Source of the DNA: Xenophilus arseniciresistens
GTDB taxonomy: Bacteria > Pseudomonadota > Gammaproteobacteria > Burkholderiales > Burkholderiaceae_C
Direction of reading: 5' to 3'
Assembly (NCBI RefSeq): GCF_028023875.1
Contig: NZ_JAQIPB010000012.1
Location: forward strand, 111,149 to 175,148
Length of the DNA stretch: 64,000 nucleotides
Under the pieces are notes generated by a model, which saw only the letters and a program-made list of their open reading frames with translations, did no database searches and was not told where the DNA came from. This document shows, one piece after another, positions 9,248 through 18,167 of this stretch. The translations under genes and the position numbers were made by a program. Within the stretch, counting starts at the first letter, position 1, and each line of letters starts with the position of its first letter.

Positions 9248-9622
9248 ATGAACGGCCTGCGCGGCCTCGCCTGGCTGCTGGCCTTCCAGTGCGCGGGCGA
9301 GCTGCTCTCGCGCGGCTTTCACCTGCCGCTGCCGGGGCCCGTGCTGGGGCTGGTGCTGCTGTGGGCCGGGTTGCGCTGGCCGCTGGTGCGCGAGCCCGTG
9401 GCCGAGTGCGCGGGCTTCCTGCTCACCCACCTTTCCTTGCTGTTCGTGCCGGTGGGCGTGGGCGTGATGACCCACCTGGCGCTGCTCACGCAGTACGGCC
9501 TGCGCATCCTGCTGGTGATCGCGCTGTCGACCTGGATCGGCCTGGGCGTGACGGCGCTGGTGCTCTACGGCTGGCCTGGCCGCAGCCGGCCCCTGCCGGG
9601 CACGGGAGGCCCCCATGGCTGA
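9248..9622 (+). CDS. CidA/LrgA family holin-like protein
   Basis: 124 residues with four predicted membrane helices. LPLPGPVLGLVLLWAGL and the later LSLLFVPVGVGVMTHL are the CidA/LrgA signatures. In Staphylococcus such proteins act with LrgB/CidB partners in control of murein hydrolase activity and autolysis, and more recent work links the family to pyruvate transport. Its stop overlaps the start of the partner gene by 8 bases, implying translational coupling. Confidence 0.88.
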   Translation: MNGLRGLAWLLAFQCAGELLSRGFHLPLPGPVLGLVLLWAGLRWPLVREPVAECAGFLLTHLSLLFVPVGVGVMTHLALLTQYGLRILLVIALSTWIGLGVTALVLYGWPGRSRPLPGTGGPHG

Positions 9623-10340
9623 TTTCGTCGAACTCTGGGTCTACCTCTCGGCCACGCCGCTGTTCGGCCTCACCGCCACGCTGGTGGTGTACCTGCTGGC
9701 GCAGGCCTTCTACGTGCGCATGGGCGCGGCGCCCTGGGCCAATCCGGTGCTCTGGTCGGTCGTCACGCTGGCAGTGCTGCTGACGGCCACGGGCGTGAGC
9801 TACCCCAGCTACTTCTCGGGCGCGCAGTTCATCCACTTCCTGCTGGGGCCGGCCGTGGTGGCCCTGGCCTGGCCGCTGTGGCAGCGCCGCGCCGAGCTGC
9901 GCGCGCGCGGCGCACGCGTGCTGCTGGCGGCCTTGCTGGGCGGCGGCGCGGCCAGCGTGTCGGCCGTGGGCCTGGCCTGGGCTTTCGGGCTGCCGCCCGA
10001 GGTGGTGCTGTCGATGGCGCCGAAGTCGGTCACCGCGCCCGTGGCCATGGGCATTGCCGACAAGATCGGCGGCGTGCCCGCGCTGTCGGCGGTGTTCGCC
10101 GTGCTCACGGGCATGGTGGGCGCGCTCACGGGCAAATACCTGTTCGACCTGCTGCGCGTGCCGGCCGCCGGAGCGGGCTGGACGGCGCGCGGCTTTGCAC
10201 TGGGCACGGCCTCGCACGGCATCGGCGCGGCGCGCGCCTTGCAGGTCGATGCCGATGCCGGCGCCTACGCCGGCTTGGCGCTGGGCCTGCAGGTGGTGCT
10301 GGCCGCGCTGCTGATGCCGCTGGCCTTCCGGCTGTTCTGA
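9615..10340 (+). CDS. LrgB/CidB family membrane protein
   Basis: 241 residues, about seven membrane helices. It carries the LrgB core: NPVLWSVVTLAVLL, FLLGPAVVALAWPLW, and the conserved SMAPKSVTAPVAMGIADKIGG followed by ALGTASHGIGAARAL (here written ALGTASHG at the centre of the last third). It overlaps the CidA/LrgA-like gene and forms a two-gene unit with it. An 11-bp hairpin lies 28 bases after the stop. Whether the pair controls lysis or carries a small carboxylate cannot be settled from sequence; the lactate genes nearby make the transport idea attractive but unproven. Confidence 0.9.
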   Translation: MADFVELWVYLSATPLFGLTATLVVYLLAQAFYVRMGAAPWANPVLWSVVTLAVLLTATGVSYPSYFSGAQFIHFLLGPAVVALAWPLWQRRAELRARGARVLLAALLGGGAASVSAVGLAWAFGLPPEVVLSMAPKSVTAPVAMGIADKIGGVPALSAVFAVLTGMVGALTGKYLFDLLRVPAAGAGWTARGFALGTASHGIGAARALQVDADAGAYAGLALGLQVVLAALLMPLAFRLF

Positions 10341-10368
10341 GGGCCGCTTCGGCTCGCCATGGCGCAGG

Positions 10369-10400
10369 CTGTGGCGTCGAGCCGACGCCACAGTTTGTCC
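10369..10400 (+). terminator. Probable terminator after the lrgAB-type pair
   Basis: A perfect 11-bp stem (10369-10379 with 10383-10393, 3-nt loop) is followed by TTTGTCC. The T tract is short, so termination may be partial. Confidence 0.6.
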
Positions 10401-10491
10401 ATCTTTGTCAAATAGAACGAAAATCCGCGCTTTCGTCACGCAAGAGGGCCGTCAGCCCCTGCCGTGACCCTCAGCCAGCCGTGCCTCCTGC

Positions 10492-10521
10492 GGGATGAGC
10501 GCTGCAAGCCAGCTTCATCCC
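10492..10521 (+). promoter_or_regulatory. Hairpin in the leader of the TonB-receptor gene
   Basis: GGGATGA (10492-10498) pairs with TCATCCC (10515-10521), with an extra GC/GC step and one bulged T. It ends about 22 bases before the start codon, next to the GCAGGAGC ribosome site, so it could affect translation. An ACGAAA/TTTCGT inverted repeat (10417-10436) lies further upstream. I see no convincing Fur box. Confidence 0.35.
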
Positions 10522-10543
10522 TTGTCCCCCTGCAGGAGCATCC

Positions 10544-12766
10544 ATGCCTTCGAATCGGCATCGGGTCGGCATGTCGCCGACCCCCCTGGCGCTGGCCGCC
10601 GCCCTTTTTGTGTTCACCCTCCAGGGTGCAGCGCGCGCGCAAACGGCGCCCGCTGCGGAACCCGGCGCCACTGCCACGCCCACCAGCGCCAGCCCCGCCG
10701 CCCCCGCGCCGCGGGAGCTGGACGCCGTGACCATCCAGGGCGCCCGTGAAAGCGCCACCACGCGGCTGCCGCTGACCGCGCGCGAGACGCCGCAGTCGCT
10801 CAGCACCGTGGACCGCACGCAGATCGAGAGCCAGAGCCTGACCAGCGTCGACGCCGTGCTGCGCAACGTGACCGGCGTGTCGGTGAGCTTCTACGACACC
10901 CAGCGCCCGCTTTACTACGCGCGCGGCTTCCAGATCACCGATTTCCAGATCGACGGACTGCCCAGCTACAGCGGCTCCACCAGCCAGGAGTTCGACACGG
11001 CGCTGTACGAGCGCATCGACGTGGTGCGCGGCGCCAACGGCATCCTGACCGGCGTGGGCGTGCCTTCGGCCACGGTCAACATGATCCGCAAGCGGCCCAA
11101 GCGGCAGTTCGGCGGCTCCGTGGCGCTGTCGGCCGGCTCGTGGAACCTGTACCGCGGCGAGGTGGACCTGAACGTGCCGCTGACGGCCGACGGCAGCGTG
11201 CGCAGCCGTTTCGTGATCGCGCCGCAGAAGAAGGACAGCTTTCGCGACCGCTACAAGGAAGACAAGACGGCCCTGCTGGCCGTGGTCGAGGCCGACCTGG
11301 GCGAGCGCACGGTGGTCTCCTTGGGCTATCAGCGCCAGAAGAACGACCCCGAGGCGCCGATCTGGGGCACCATCCCGCGCTTTGCCACCGACGGCACCGA
11401 GATCGACCTGCCCACCTCCACCAGCTTCTCGCCCTCGTGGACGCGCTGGGACCGCACCTCCGCCACGCTGTACGCCACGCTGGAGCACCAGTTCAACGAC
11501 AACTGGAGCCTCAAGACCAGCCTGGCGCGCACCGAGGGCGACACCTTCAGCCTGCGCACCTACGGCTACGGCCGCACCACGGCCTTGGCGCCCTACGTCA
11601 ACCGCCTGAGCGGCGCGGGCACCACGCTGTACGCCTCGGTGGGCGGCGGCGACGAAGTGCAGAACACGCTGGACGTCTACCTCAACGGCCGCTTCAACCT
11701 CTTTGGCCGCAGCCACGACCTGGTGCTGGGCGCAAGCCAGCAGCGCACCGTGGCGCGCACCGACGGCTACTACATCCAGCCCGGCTGGCGCTACGACATC
11801 CCGAACATCTATGCATGGAACGGCTATGCGCCCATGCCCATCTACTACCGCACCGGCGCCTGGCGCAACCAGACCACCGAGCAGCTGGGCCTGTACGGCT
11901 CGGCCCGCTGGCGACTGACGGACGCGCTGTCGGTGCTCACCGGCGTGCGCGTGACCAACTGGGACCGCCAGACCGACAACTACAACGTGCGCGGCTTCTA
12001 CATCAACACCACCGCGGTGCAGAGCGTGGACCGCAAGGCGACGCCCTTCGTGGGCGTGGTCTACGACATCACGCCCGAGCTGAGCGCCTACGGCAGCTAC
12101 GGCAAGATCTTCAACCCGCAGAACTACAAGGACCGCAACAACGAGCCGCTGGCGCCGGCGCAGGGCAGCAACGCGGAGCTGGGGCTGAAGGGCCAATGGA
12201 TGAACGGCCGCCTCAACGGGCACTTCGCCGTCTTCGAAACCAAGCAGGACAACTTCGGCGTGGTCGACAGCAGCGTGCCGCCGTCCAGCCTGCCCGACGG
12301 CAGCACGGCCTACCGCGCCGTCGACGGCACCCGCGCCTATGGCTTCGAGGCCGAGCTGGGCGGCCAGATCACGCCGCGCTGGTACGCCAAGGCCGGCCTC
12401 ACGCGGGCCAAGGTGGTGCGCAACGCCAGCGACCTGATCTACGCCAACCTGCCCGAATACCAGGTGCAGCTTTGGACGCAGTACCGCTTCGACGGCGCGC
12501 TGGCGCCGCTGTCGCTGGGCGGCAGCCTGCTGTGGCAGGACGAGATCCAGGGCTTCAACATCCCGCATCCGCTGCTGGGCACCACCACCGTCACGCAGAA
12601 GCCGCAGACCGTGCTCAACCTGCACGCGACCTGGCAGTTCAACGACCGCCTGAGCGCCACGCTGGCCATCAACAACGTGACCAACCGCAAGTACTGGGCG
12701 AACCTGGACTACGGCAACTACGCCGACCCGCGCAGCGCCATGCTGACGCTACGCGCGAAGTTCTGA
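10544..12766 (+). CDS. TonB-dependent siderophore receptor
   Basis: 740 residues, an outer-membrane 22-strand barrel with plug that imports ferric siderophores using TonB energy. A signal peptide ends near ARAQT (about residue 33). There is no STN signalling domain: the plug begins directly with LDAVTIQGARES (TonB-box region) and continues RETPQSLSTVDR, LRNVTGVSV, YYARGFQITDFQIDG and ERIDVVRGANGIL. The C-terminus ends NVTNRKYWANLD and a final Phe, as usual for barrel insertion. The lack of STN argues against control by a dedicated FecR/sigma pair, and none is adjacent. Ligand unknown; FhuE/FpvA-type hydroxamate receptors are the closest in style. Confidence 0.92.
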   Translation: MPSNRHRVGMSPTPLALAAALFVFTLQGAARAQTAPAAEPGATATPTSASPAAPAPRELDAVTIQGARESATTRLPLTARETPQSLSTVDRTQIESQSLTSVDAVLRNVTGVSVSFYDTQRPLYYARGFQITDFQIDGLPSYSGSTSQEFDTALYERIDVVRGANGILTGVGVPSATVNMIRKRPKRQFGGSVALSAGSWNLYRGEVDLNVPLTADGSVRSRFVIAPQKKDSFRDRYKEDKTALLAVVEADLGERTVVSLGYQRQKNDPEAPIWGTIPRFATDGTEIDLPTSTSFSPSWTRWDRTSATLYATLEHQFNDNWSLKTSLARTEGDTFSLRTYGYGRTTALAPYVNRLSGAGTTLYASVGGGDEVQNTLDVYLNGRFNLFGRSHDLVLGASQQRTVARTDGYYIQPGWRYDIPNIYAWNGYAPMPIYYRTGAWRNQTTEQLGLYGSARWRLTDALSVLTGVRVTNWDRQTDNYNVRGFYINTTAVQSVDRKATPFVGVVYDITPELSAYGSYGKIFNPQNYKDRNNEPLAPAQGSNAELGLKGQWMNGRLNGHFAVFETKQDNFGVVDSSVPPSSLPDGSTAYRAVDGTRAYGFEAELGGQITPRWYAKAGLTRAKVVRNASDLIYANLPEYQVQLWTQYRFDGALAPLSLGGSLLWQDEIQGFNIPHPLLGTTTVTQKPQTVLNLHATWQFNDRLSATLAINNVTNRKYWANLDYGNYADPRSAMLTLRAKF

Positions 12767-12776
12767 AGGTCGCCGA

Positions 12777-13220
12777 TCAGTGGCGGTTGCGGTTGTTCGG
12801 CTTGCGGTCGTAGCGGTTGGGCACGCCGTCGCCGTCGCGGTCCCGGTCGTGGCGGTTGCGGACGCCGTCATGGTCGCGGTCGCCGCCGCCACCACTGCGG
12901 TCCCAGCGGCCGGCGCGGTAGTCCCAGCGGCCGTCGCGCTCCACCCATTGGGGCGCGTGGTAGGCGTAGCCGGGGCGGGCCCGCAGCCAGGTGCCGCCCA
13001 CCCAGACATGGCCGCCGCGTTGCCATTCCCAGTGGCCGGGCGCCCACACATAGCCGCGGCGCGGCGGCGGCACGCGCTCGAAGCGCGGCGGCGGCGGGGC
13101 CTGGCCGATCTGGACGTTGATCACGGCTTGCGCCTGTGCCGCGGTCGGCAGGGCGAATCCGCCCAGCGACAGCAGGGCTGCGGCGGCGGTGCTCAAGGTG
13201 ATGCGCGAAAGCGTGCTCAT
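12777..13220 (-). CDS. Secreted WXXGXW-repeat protein with Asp-rich calcium-like repeats
   Basis: 147 residues from MSTLSRITLS, starting after an AAGGATTTCGTC-type leader rather than at the in-frame ATG at 13283. The signal peptide ends around PTAAQAQA. The body has VWAPGHWEW, VWVGGTW and GRWDYRAGRW, the WXXGXW motifs common in small Burkholderiales envelope proteins of unknown function. The tail has two DxDxDG-like repeats (DRDHDGVRNRHD and DRDGDGVPNRYD) that resemble thrombospondin type-3 calcium loops, then ends in an Asn/Arg-rich tail. It is convergent with the TonB receptor, only 10 bases apart. Confidence 0.85.
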   Translation of the reverse strand: MSTLSRITLSTAAAALLSLGGFALPTAAQAQAVINVQIGQAPPPPRFERVPPPRRGYVWAPGHWEWQRGGHVWVGGTWLRARPGYAYHAPQWVERDGRWDYRAGRWDRSGGGGDRDHDGVRNRHDRDRDGDGVPNRYDRKPNNRNRH

Positions 13221-13390
13221 GACGAAATCCTTTTGGGTTTCAGGAGCCTTCATGCTCCGGCCGCCGTGTGAAGCGCGCGTCAAGCTGCGGCGAAGTCTTG
13301 TGCGCGTGGGTAGCGAATTGGCAACAAAGGCCGGCAGCGGATGTTTCTGCCGTGGCCGTCTGCAACCGTGAACGGGTTTTTCTCAGGCAT

Positions 13391-14773
13391 TCATTCGCGC
13401 AGTTCCTCCAGGTCCACCGCATCGGCCATGGCTGCCAGGCCCGCGGCATTGAGGTGCAGGTGGTCTCCGCTGTCGAAGGCTGGCCGCAGGCGCAGCGGGT
13501 GGGCCGCGTCGCGCGTGGCGGCATCGAAGTCCACCACGCCAGCCACGTCCTGCCGGCCCCGGATCCAGCGGTTGACGGCCTGACGCTGCGCTTCATTGTG
13601 TTCGCTCCAGGTCGGGGCGCCACCAAAGGGCATCAGCGTGCCCAGCAACAATTTCACGCCGCGGGCCTGGGCCGCGGCCTGCAGTTTCTGCAGACCTGCA
13701 ATGAGCTGCGGCGCGTCGGCCAGCTGGGCGGCCGGCGCCAGCGGCGAGCGCTCGCCGTTCGCGGTGCCGAAGCCGAGGTCGTTGATGCCGATCAGCACCA
13801 GCGCGTGGGTCACGCCGCTTTGCTGCAGCACCTCGCGCTCGAAGCGCTGCAGCGCGCTGTCGCCCACGCCTTCGCGCAGCAGCCGGTTGCCGCCCAGGCC
13901 GGTGTTGACCACCGACACGCTCGGGCGCTGGTCGCGCAACCGCACGGCCAGGCGCTGCGGGTAGCTGCCCAGTTCGGTGGTGTCGGCGGCGCCGCCGCCC
14001 TCGGTCAGCGAGTCGCCAAAAGCCACCAGCAGCCGCGCGTCGCGCGGGGCCATCACGTCCAGCGCGCTCAGGGCCGGCGCCCAGTCCTGCGCCTGGGCGC
14101 CCTGGGGCCGGGGCTGCAGGCACTGGTTGCCCGGCAGCAGCCAGCAGGCGCCGCCCTCGCGCTGCACGGGGTAGCCGGCCGCCACGGAGAAAGGGCGTGC
14201 GATGTGAAAACTCAGCGCCAGCGTCTGGCCCGCGCGGGCCGGCAACTGCACGGCATTGCTCCAGGCCGTGGCGCCAGGGGCCAGCGTGAGGCCGGGCTGA
14301 CCGCCGAAGCGCAGTGGCACCACGGTGCGCGGCGACAGCGCGGCGCCGCCGGTGGCCAGCGCCAGGCTGGCCTGGTCGATCAGCAGCGGCTCCAGCGCCC
14401 AGCGGTTGGACAGGCGCACGCGCCACTGGCGCCCGCCCAGGGCGGGCGAGATGCGCAGGCGCACGGTCTGGTCGTTGAACACGCGCGGCGCTCGGGTGGG
14501 CAGGCCCGGCGCCACCATCTGGCGCCGGTAGTCGCGCTCGGCCACTGCCCAGGCCGCAAGCCAGCGCGGGCCATTGGCCGCGCCGGCCGACGGCGCGGGG
14601 GCGAGGCTGGGGCCGGGCTGGGCCAGCGCGCCCGTGCCGGCGCCGAAGCCGAACATCAGCCCGAGCTGGCCCAGCAGCCAGGCGCGCCGCGTGGGCGCGT
14701 GGCCGGGCAAAGAGCAGGGAAGAACCGGGGAAGGGGACGACGACGAGGCAGAAGATGCGCGGGCGGCGGGCAT
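13391..14773 (-). CDS. SGNH/GDSL-family hydrolase, exported
   Basis: 460 residues from the ATG complementary to 14771-14773. The N-terminus (APTRRAWLLGQLGLMFGFGAG) looks like a Sec or Tat-like signal. A beta-rich domain of about 150 residues follows, and the SGNH domain starts near residue 250 with FGDSLTEGGG (nucleophile Ser). GLGGN (block II), LIGINDLG (block III) and DHLHLN (Asp-His of block V) are all present, so the catalytic set is complete. Such enzymes are esterases or lipases; this layout, with a leading domain on a secreted GDSL enzyme, is seen in proteins annotated as lysophospholipase-like. Substrate unknown. It follows the carboxylase gene on the same strand, 77 bases away. Confidence 0.88.
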   Translation of the reverse strand: MPAARASSASSSSPSPVLPCSLPGHAPTRRAWLLGQLGLMFGFGAGTGALAQPGPSLAPAPSAGAANGPRWLAAWAVAERDYRRQMVAPGLPTRAPRVFNDQTVRLRISPALGGRQWRVRLSNRWALEPLLIDQASLALATGGAALSPRTVVPLRFGGQPGLTLAPGATAWSNAVQLPARAGQTLALSFHIARPFSVAAGYPVQREGGACWLLPGNQCLQPRPQGAQAQDWAPALSALDVMAPRDARLLVAFGDSLTEGGGAADTTELGSYPQRLAVRLRDQRPSVSVVNTGLGGNRLLREGVGDSALQRFEREVLQQSGVTHALVLIGINDLGFGTANGERSPLAPAAQLADAPQLIAGLQKLQAAAQARGVKLLLGTLMPFGGAPTWSEHNEAQRQAVNRWIRGRQDVAGVVDFDAATRDAAHPLRLRPAFDSGDHLHLNAAGLAAMADAVDLEELRE

Positions 14774-14850
14774 AGAGGGGCGCGGGGCGGCACGGTCGCC
14801 GTGCCAAGGCTCGCAGCATGCCGCGTGGCCGCCCTGCGGCGCGCCGGTGC

Positions 14851-17800
14851 CTACCAGGTGTCGACGTAGGCCACCGGCGCGTCCACCGCGCGGGTGGAGG
14901 ACTGCAGGCCGCGCAGCAGCCAGGCGCGCGTGTCGGCCGGGTCGATCACGGCATCGATCTCCAGCGTCTGCGCCATGTGCATGGCTTCGCCGTCCGCGTA
15001 CTGGCGCGCCACCAGTTCCTGGAAGAGCTTGTCGCGTTCGGGGCCGAGCGGCACGGCTTCCAGCTCCTTGCGGTAGCCCAGTCGCACCGCGCCTTCCAGG
15101 CCCATGGCGCCGAACTCGCCCGTGGGCCAGGCCACGGTGAACACCGGCGCGTCGAAGCCGCCCGCTGCCATGGCCTGCGCGCCCAGGCCGTAGCCCTTGC
15201 GCAGCACCACGGTGAAGTAGGGCACGCGCAGGTGCGCTTCGATCATGAACATGCGGCACACGTGGCGCACCTGCGCCTGGGCCTCGATGTCGGGTCCCAC
15301 CATGAAGCCCGGCGTGTCGCACAGCGAGACGATGGGCAGGCCATGCGCGTTGCACAGCTGCATGAAGCGCGCGGCCTTGTCGGCGGCCGGCGCGTCGATG
15401 GCGCCGCCCAGGTGGTGCGGGTTGTTGGCGATCACGCCCACGGGCCGGCCCTCGATGCGTGCCAGCGCCGTCACCATGCCGGCGCCGAAGCCCGCGCGCA
15501 GTTCCAGCACCGAGCCGCTGTCGAACAGGCCCTGCATCACGGCCCGCACGTCGTACACGCGCAGCCGGTTCTCGGGCACCGCATGGCGCAGCACGCGCGG
15601 GTCGGCGCACTGCCAGTCCTTCGTCGCGCCCTGGAAGTACGAGAGGTATTGCTTCGCGATCTTCACGGCCTCGGCTTCATCCTCCACCAGCACGTCGATC
15701 ACGCCGTTGGCCGACTGCACGCTGCTGGGGCCGATCTGCTCGGGCGTGTAGGTGCCCAGGCCGCCGCCTTCGATCATGGCCGGGCCGCTCATGCCGATGT
15801 TGCTGGCGCGCGTGGCGATGATCACGTCGCAGCAGCCCAGCAGCGCCGCATTGCCCGCGAAGCAGCGCCCGTGCACCACGCCCACCACGGGCACCTTGCC
15901 CGAGAGCGCCGCGAACTGGCTGAAGGTGTGGTTGTTCAGGCCGGCCACGATGGGCATGTCGGTGTCGCCCGGTCGCCCGCCGCCGCCTTCGGCGAACAGC
16001 ACCATGGGCAGCTTGAGCTGGTGCGCCAGCGCCAGCATGCGGTCCTGCTTCTGGTGGTTGCGCAGGCCCTGCGTGCCGGCCAGCACCGTGTAGTCGTAGG
16101 CCATCACCACGCAGCGCGAATCCTCGGCGCCGAACTGCTCGGCGTTGACGCTGCCGATGCCGGTGACGATGCCGTCGGCCGGCGTGTTGGCGATCAGGTC
16201 TTCCAGCGAGCGCCGGCGCGTCTGCGCGGCCACGGCCAGCTGGCCGTACTCGATGAAGTTGCCGGGGTTCTGATCCAGCGCGCACAGGTCGGCCACGTTC
16301 TCGCGCGCGGTGCGCCCGCCCTGGCCATGGCGCTTGGTCACGGCCTTGTCGCGGTTCTCGTCGAGCGTGAAGGCATGGCGGTCGATGACGCGCTGCAGGT
16401 CGGGCCGGATGGCGTCCAGGTCCACCGCCACCTGCGCCTGGGCCTGCACCTGGTCGGCGCCCACGGGCTCCAGCCGAAGCAGGGCCTGGCCTTCGACCAG
16501 GTAGTCGCCGGGCGCAGCCAGCAGGGCCACCACGCGGCCGGCCGTGGGCGCGTGCAGCAGGTGCTCCATCTTCATGGCTTCGAGCACGCCCACCTGCGCG
16601 CCGGCCGGCACCACGTCGCCCACCTCGACTTCGAACTGAACCAGCCGCGCGGGCATGGGCGCGCGCACGGCGGGGCGGCTGTCGCCGTCGTCATGGGGAG
16701 CGGCTGCGGCGGTGGATGCGGGGGCGGCCGGCGCGCCGGTGCGCGGCGCCGCGGCCTCGAAGGCGCTCGCTGCATCGAGCAGCGGCTGCAGCTGCTCTTC
16801 GACGAAGCGCGTGTGCACGGCCTGGGTGTCGAACTCGGGCCGCGAGCCGATGGCGCGCAGCAGCGCGAGGTTGGTGGCCAGGCCCTCGATGCGGCATTCG
16901 GCCAGCGCGCGCAGGCTGCGGCGCTGCGCGTCGGCAAAGCGCGGCGAGGGGCTGCTGACGATCAGCTTGGCCAGCAGCGTGTCGTAGTGCGGCGAAGGCG
17001 CCAGGCCCGCATAGCCCTGCGTATCGACGCGCACGCCCGGGCCGGTGGGCAGGTCGAAGCGCGTGAGGGCGCCGCTGGCGGGGCGCGCGTTGCCCTGCGC
17101 GTCCAGCGTCTCGGCGTTGATGCGCCACTGGATCGCGAAGCCTTTTTGCGATGCCGTGGTGTTGGCCGCCACGCCCAGATCGGCCAGCGACTGGCCCGAG
17201 GCCACGCCGATCTGCAGCTGCACGAGGTCCAGCCCCGTCACCGCTTCGGTCACCGTGTGCTCCACCTGCAGGCGCGGGTTGGCTTCGATGAACACGAAAG
17301 GCAAGGTGGCCGAGTGCTCGTCCACCAGGAACTCGAAGGTGCCCAGGCCGCGATAGCCCACCTGCTGCGCCATGCGCAGCGCCGCGCGCGTGATGGTGTC
17401 GCGCAGCGCGGCCGGCAGCGTGGGGCTGGGGGCGATCTCCACCAGCTTCTGGAAGCGGCGCTGCAGGGTGCATTCGCGCTCGCCCAGGCTGGCCACCGAC
17501 GTGCCGTCGCCCAGCACCTGGATCTCGATGTGGCGCGCCTGCTTCATCAACCGCTCCACGTACACGCCTTCCACGCCGAAGGCGGCACGCGCTTCGGACA
17601 TGCAGCGCGCGTGGGCCTCGGCCAGGTCTTCGGCGCGCAGCACCGCGCGCATGCCGCGCCCGCCGCCGCCGCCAATCGCCTTGACCATCACGCCGGCGCC
17701 GTCCTTGGCCTGCTCGGCGAAGAAGGCTTGCGCCTCACCCAGGGTCACGGCGCCGGGGCTGCCGGGCATCACGGGCACGTCGCACTGCTGGGCCAGCGCG

Positions 17801-18159
17801 CGCGCGGCGGCCTTGTCGCCAAAGAGCGAGAGCTGCCCGGGCGTGGGGCCGATGAAGACCAGGCCCGCGTCGGCGCAGGCCTGCGCGAAGTCGGCACGCT
17901 CGGACAGGAAGCCGTAGCCCGGGTGCACGGCATCGCAGCCCTGGGCCTTGGCAACGGCCAGCAGCGCGGCGATGTCGAGGTAGGCCGAGGGACCGGTGGC
18001 CTGCAGCGCCACGGCCGTGTCGGCCAGCTGGGCATGCAGCGCCTGCGCGTCGTCGCGCGAATGCACGGCCACGCTGGCAATGCCTGCATCCTGCAGCGCG
18101 CGCACCAGGCGCACGGCGATCTCGCCGCGGTTGGCGATCAGTACTTTGTTGAAACTCAT
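14851..18159 (-). CDS. Single-chain acyl-CoA carboxylase (BC-BCCP-CT fusion)
   Basis: 1102 residues from MSFNKVLIANRGEIAVR. Domains in order: biotin carboxylase (about 1-450, with ANRGEIA, HPGYGFLSE, the ATP loop GGGGGRGM and IEANPRLQVEHTVTE); a biotinyl domain (about 490-570) with EAMKMEH, the biotinylated Lys near 530; and a carboxyltransferase (about 600-1102) combining beta-like then alpha-like halves (GIGSVNAEQFG, VVGVVHGRCFAGNAAL, NNPHHLGGAIDAPAADK, GFDAPVFTVAWPTGEFGAMG). Usually these parts sit on two or three chains. It would carboxylate an acyl-CoA such as acetyl-, propionyl- or methylcrotonyl-CoA. The CoA ligase stop is only 8 bases upstream, so the two are one operon. Confidence 0.9.
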   Translation of the reverse strand: MSFNKVLIANRGEIAVRLVRALQDAGIASVAVHSRDDAQALHAQLADTAVALQATGPSAYLDIAALLAVAKAQGCDAVHPGYGFLSERADFAQACADAGLVFIGPTPGQLSLFGDKAAARALAQQCDVPVMPGSPGAVTLGEAQAFFAEQAKDGAGVMVKAIGGGGGRGMRAVLRAEDLAEAHARCMSEARAAFGVEGVYVERLMKQARHIEIQVLGDGTSVASLGERECTLQRRFQKLVEIAPSPTLPAALRDTITRAALRMAQQVGYRGLGTFEFLVDEHSATLPFVFIEANPRLQVEHTVTEAVTGLDLVQLQIGVASGQSLADLGVAANTTASQKGFAIQWRINAETLDAQGNARPASGALTRFDLPTGPGVRVDTQGYAGLAPSPHYDTLLAKLIVSSPSPRFADAQRRSLRALAECRIEGLATNLALLRAIGSRPEFDTQAVHTRFVEEQLQPLLDAASAFEAAAPRTGAPAAPASTAAAAPHDDGDSRPAVRAPMPARLVQFEVEVGDVVPAGAQVGVLEAMKMEHLLHAPTAGRVVALLAAPGDYLVEGQALLRLEPVGADQVQAQAQVAVDLDAIRPDLQRVIDRHAFTLDENRDKAVTKRHGQGGRTARENVADLCALDQNPGNFIEYGQLAVAAQTRRRSLEDLIANTPADGIVTGIGSVNAEQFGAEDSRCVVMAYDYTVLAGTQGLRNHQKQDRMLALAHQLKLPMVLFAEGGGGRPGDTDMPIVAGLNNHTFSQFAALSGKVPVVGVVHGRCFAGNAALLGCCDVIIATRASNIGMSGPAMIEGGGLGTYTPEQIGPSSVQSANGVIDVLVEDEAEAVKIAKQYLSYFQGATKDWQCADPRVLRHAVPENRLRVYDVRAVMQGLFDSGSVLELRAGFGAGMVTALARIEGRPVGVIANNPHHLGGAIDAPAADKAARFMQLCNAHGLPIVSLCDTPGFMVGPDIEAQAQVRHVCRMFMIEAHLRVPYFTVVLRKGYGLGAQAMAAGGFDAPVFTVAWPTGEFGAMGLEGAVRLGYRKELEAVPLGPERDKLFQELVARQYADGEAMHMAQTLEIDAVIDPADTRAWLLRGLQSSTRAVDAPVAYVDTW

Positions 18160-18167
18160 GTGCGGGT

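Noticed and set aside
10341..10543. Fur box upstream of the TonB receptor
   Set aside because: No stretch resembles GATAATGATAATCATTATC even loosely; only unrelated inverted repeats are present.
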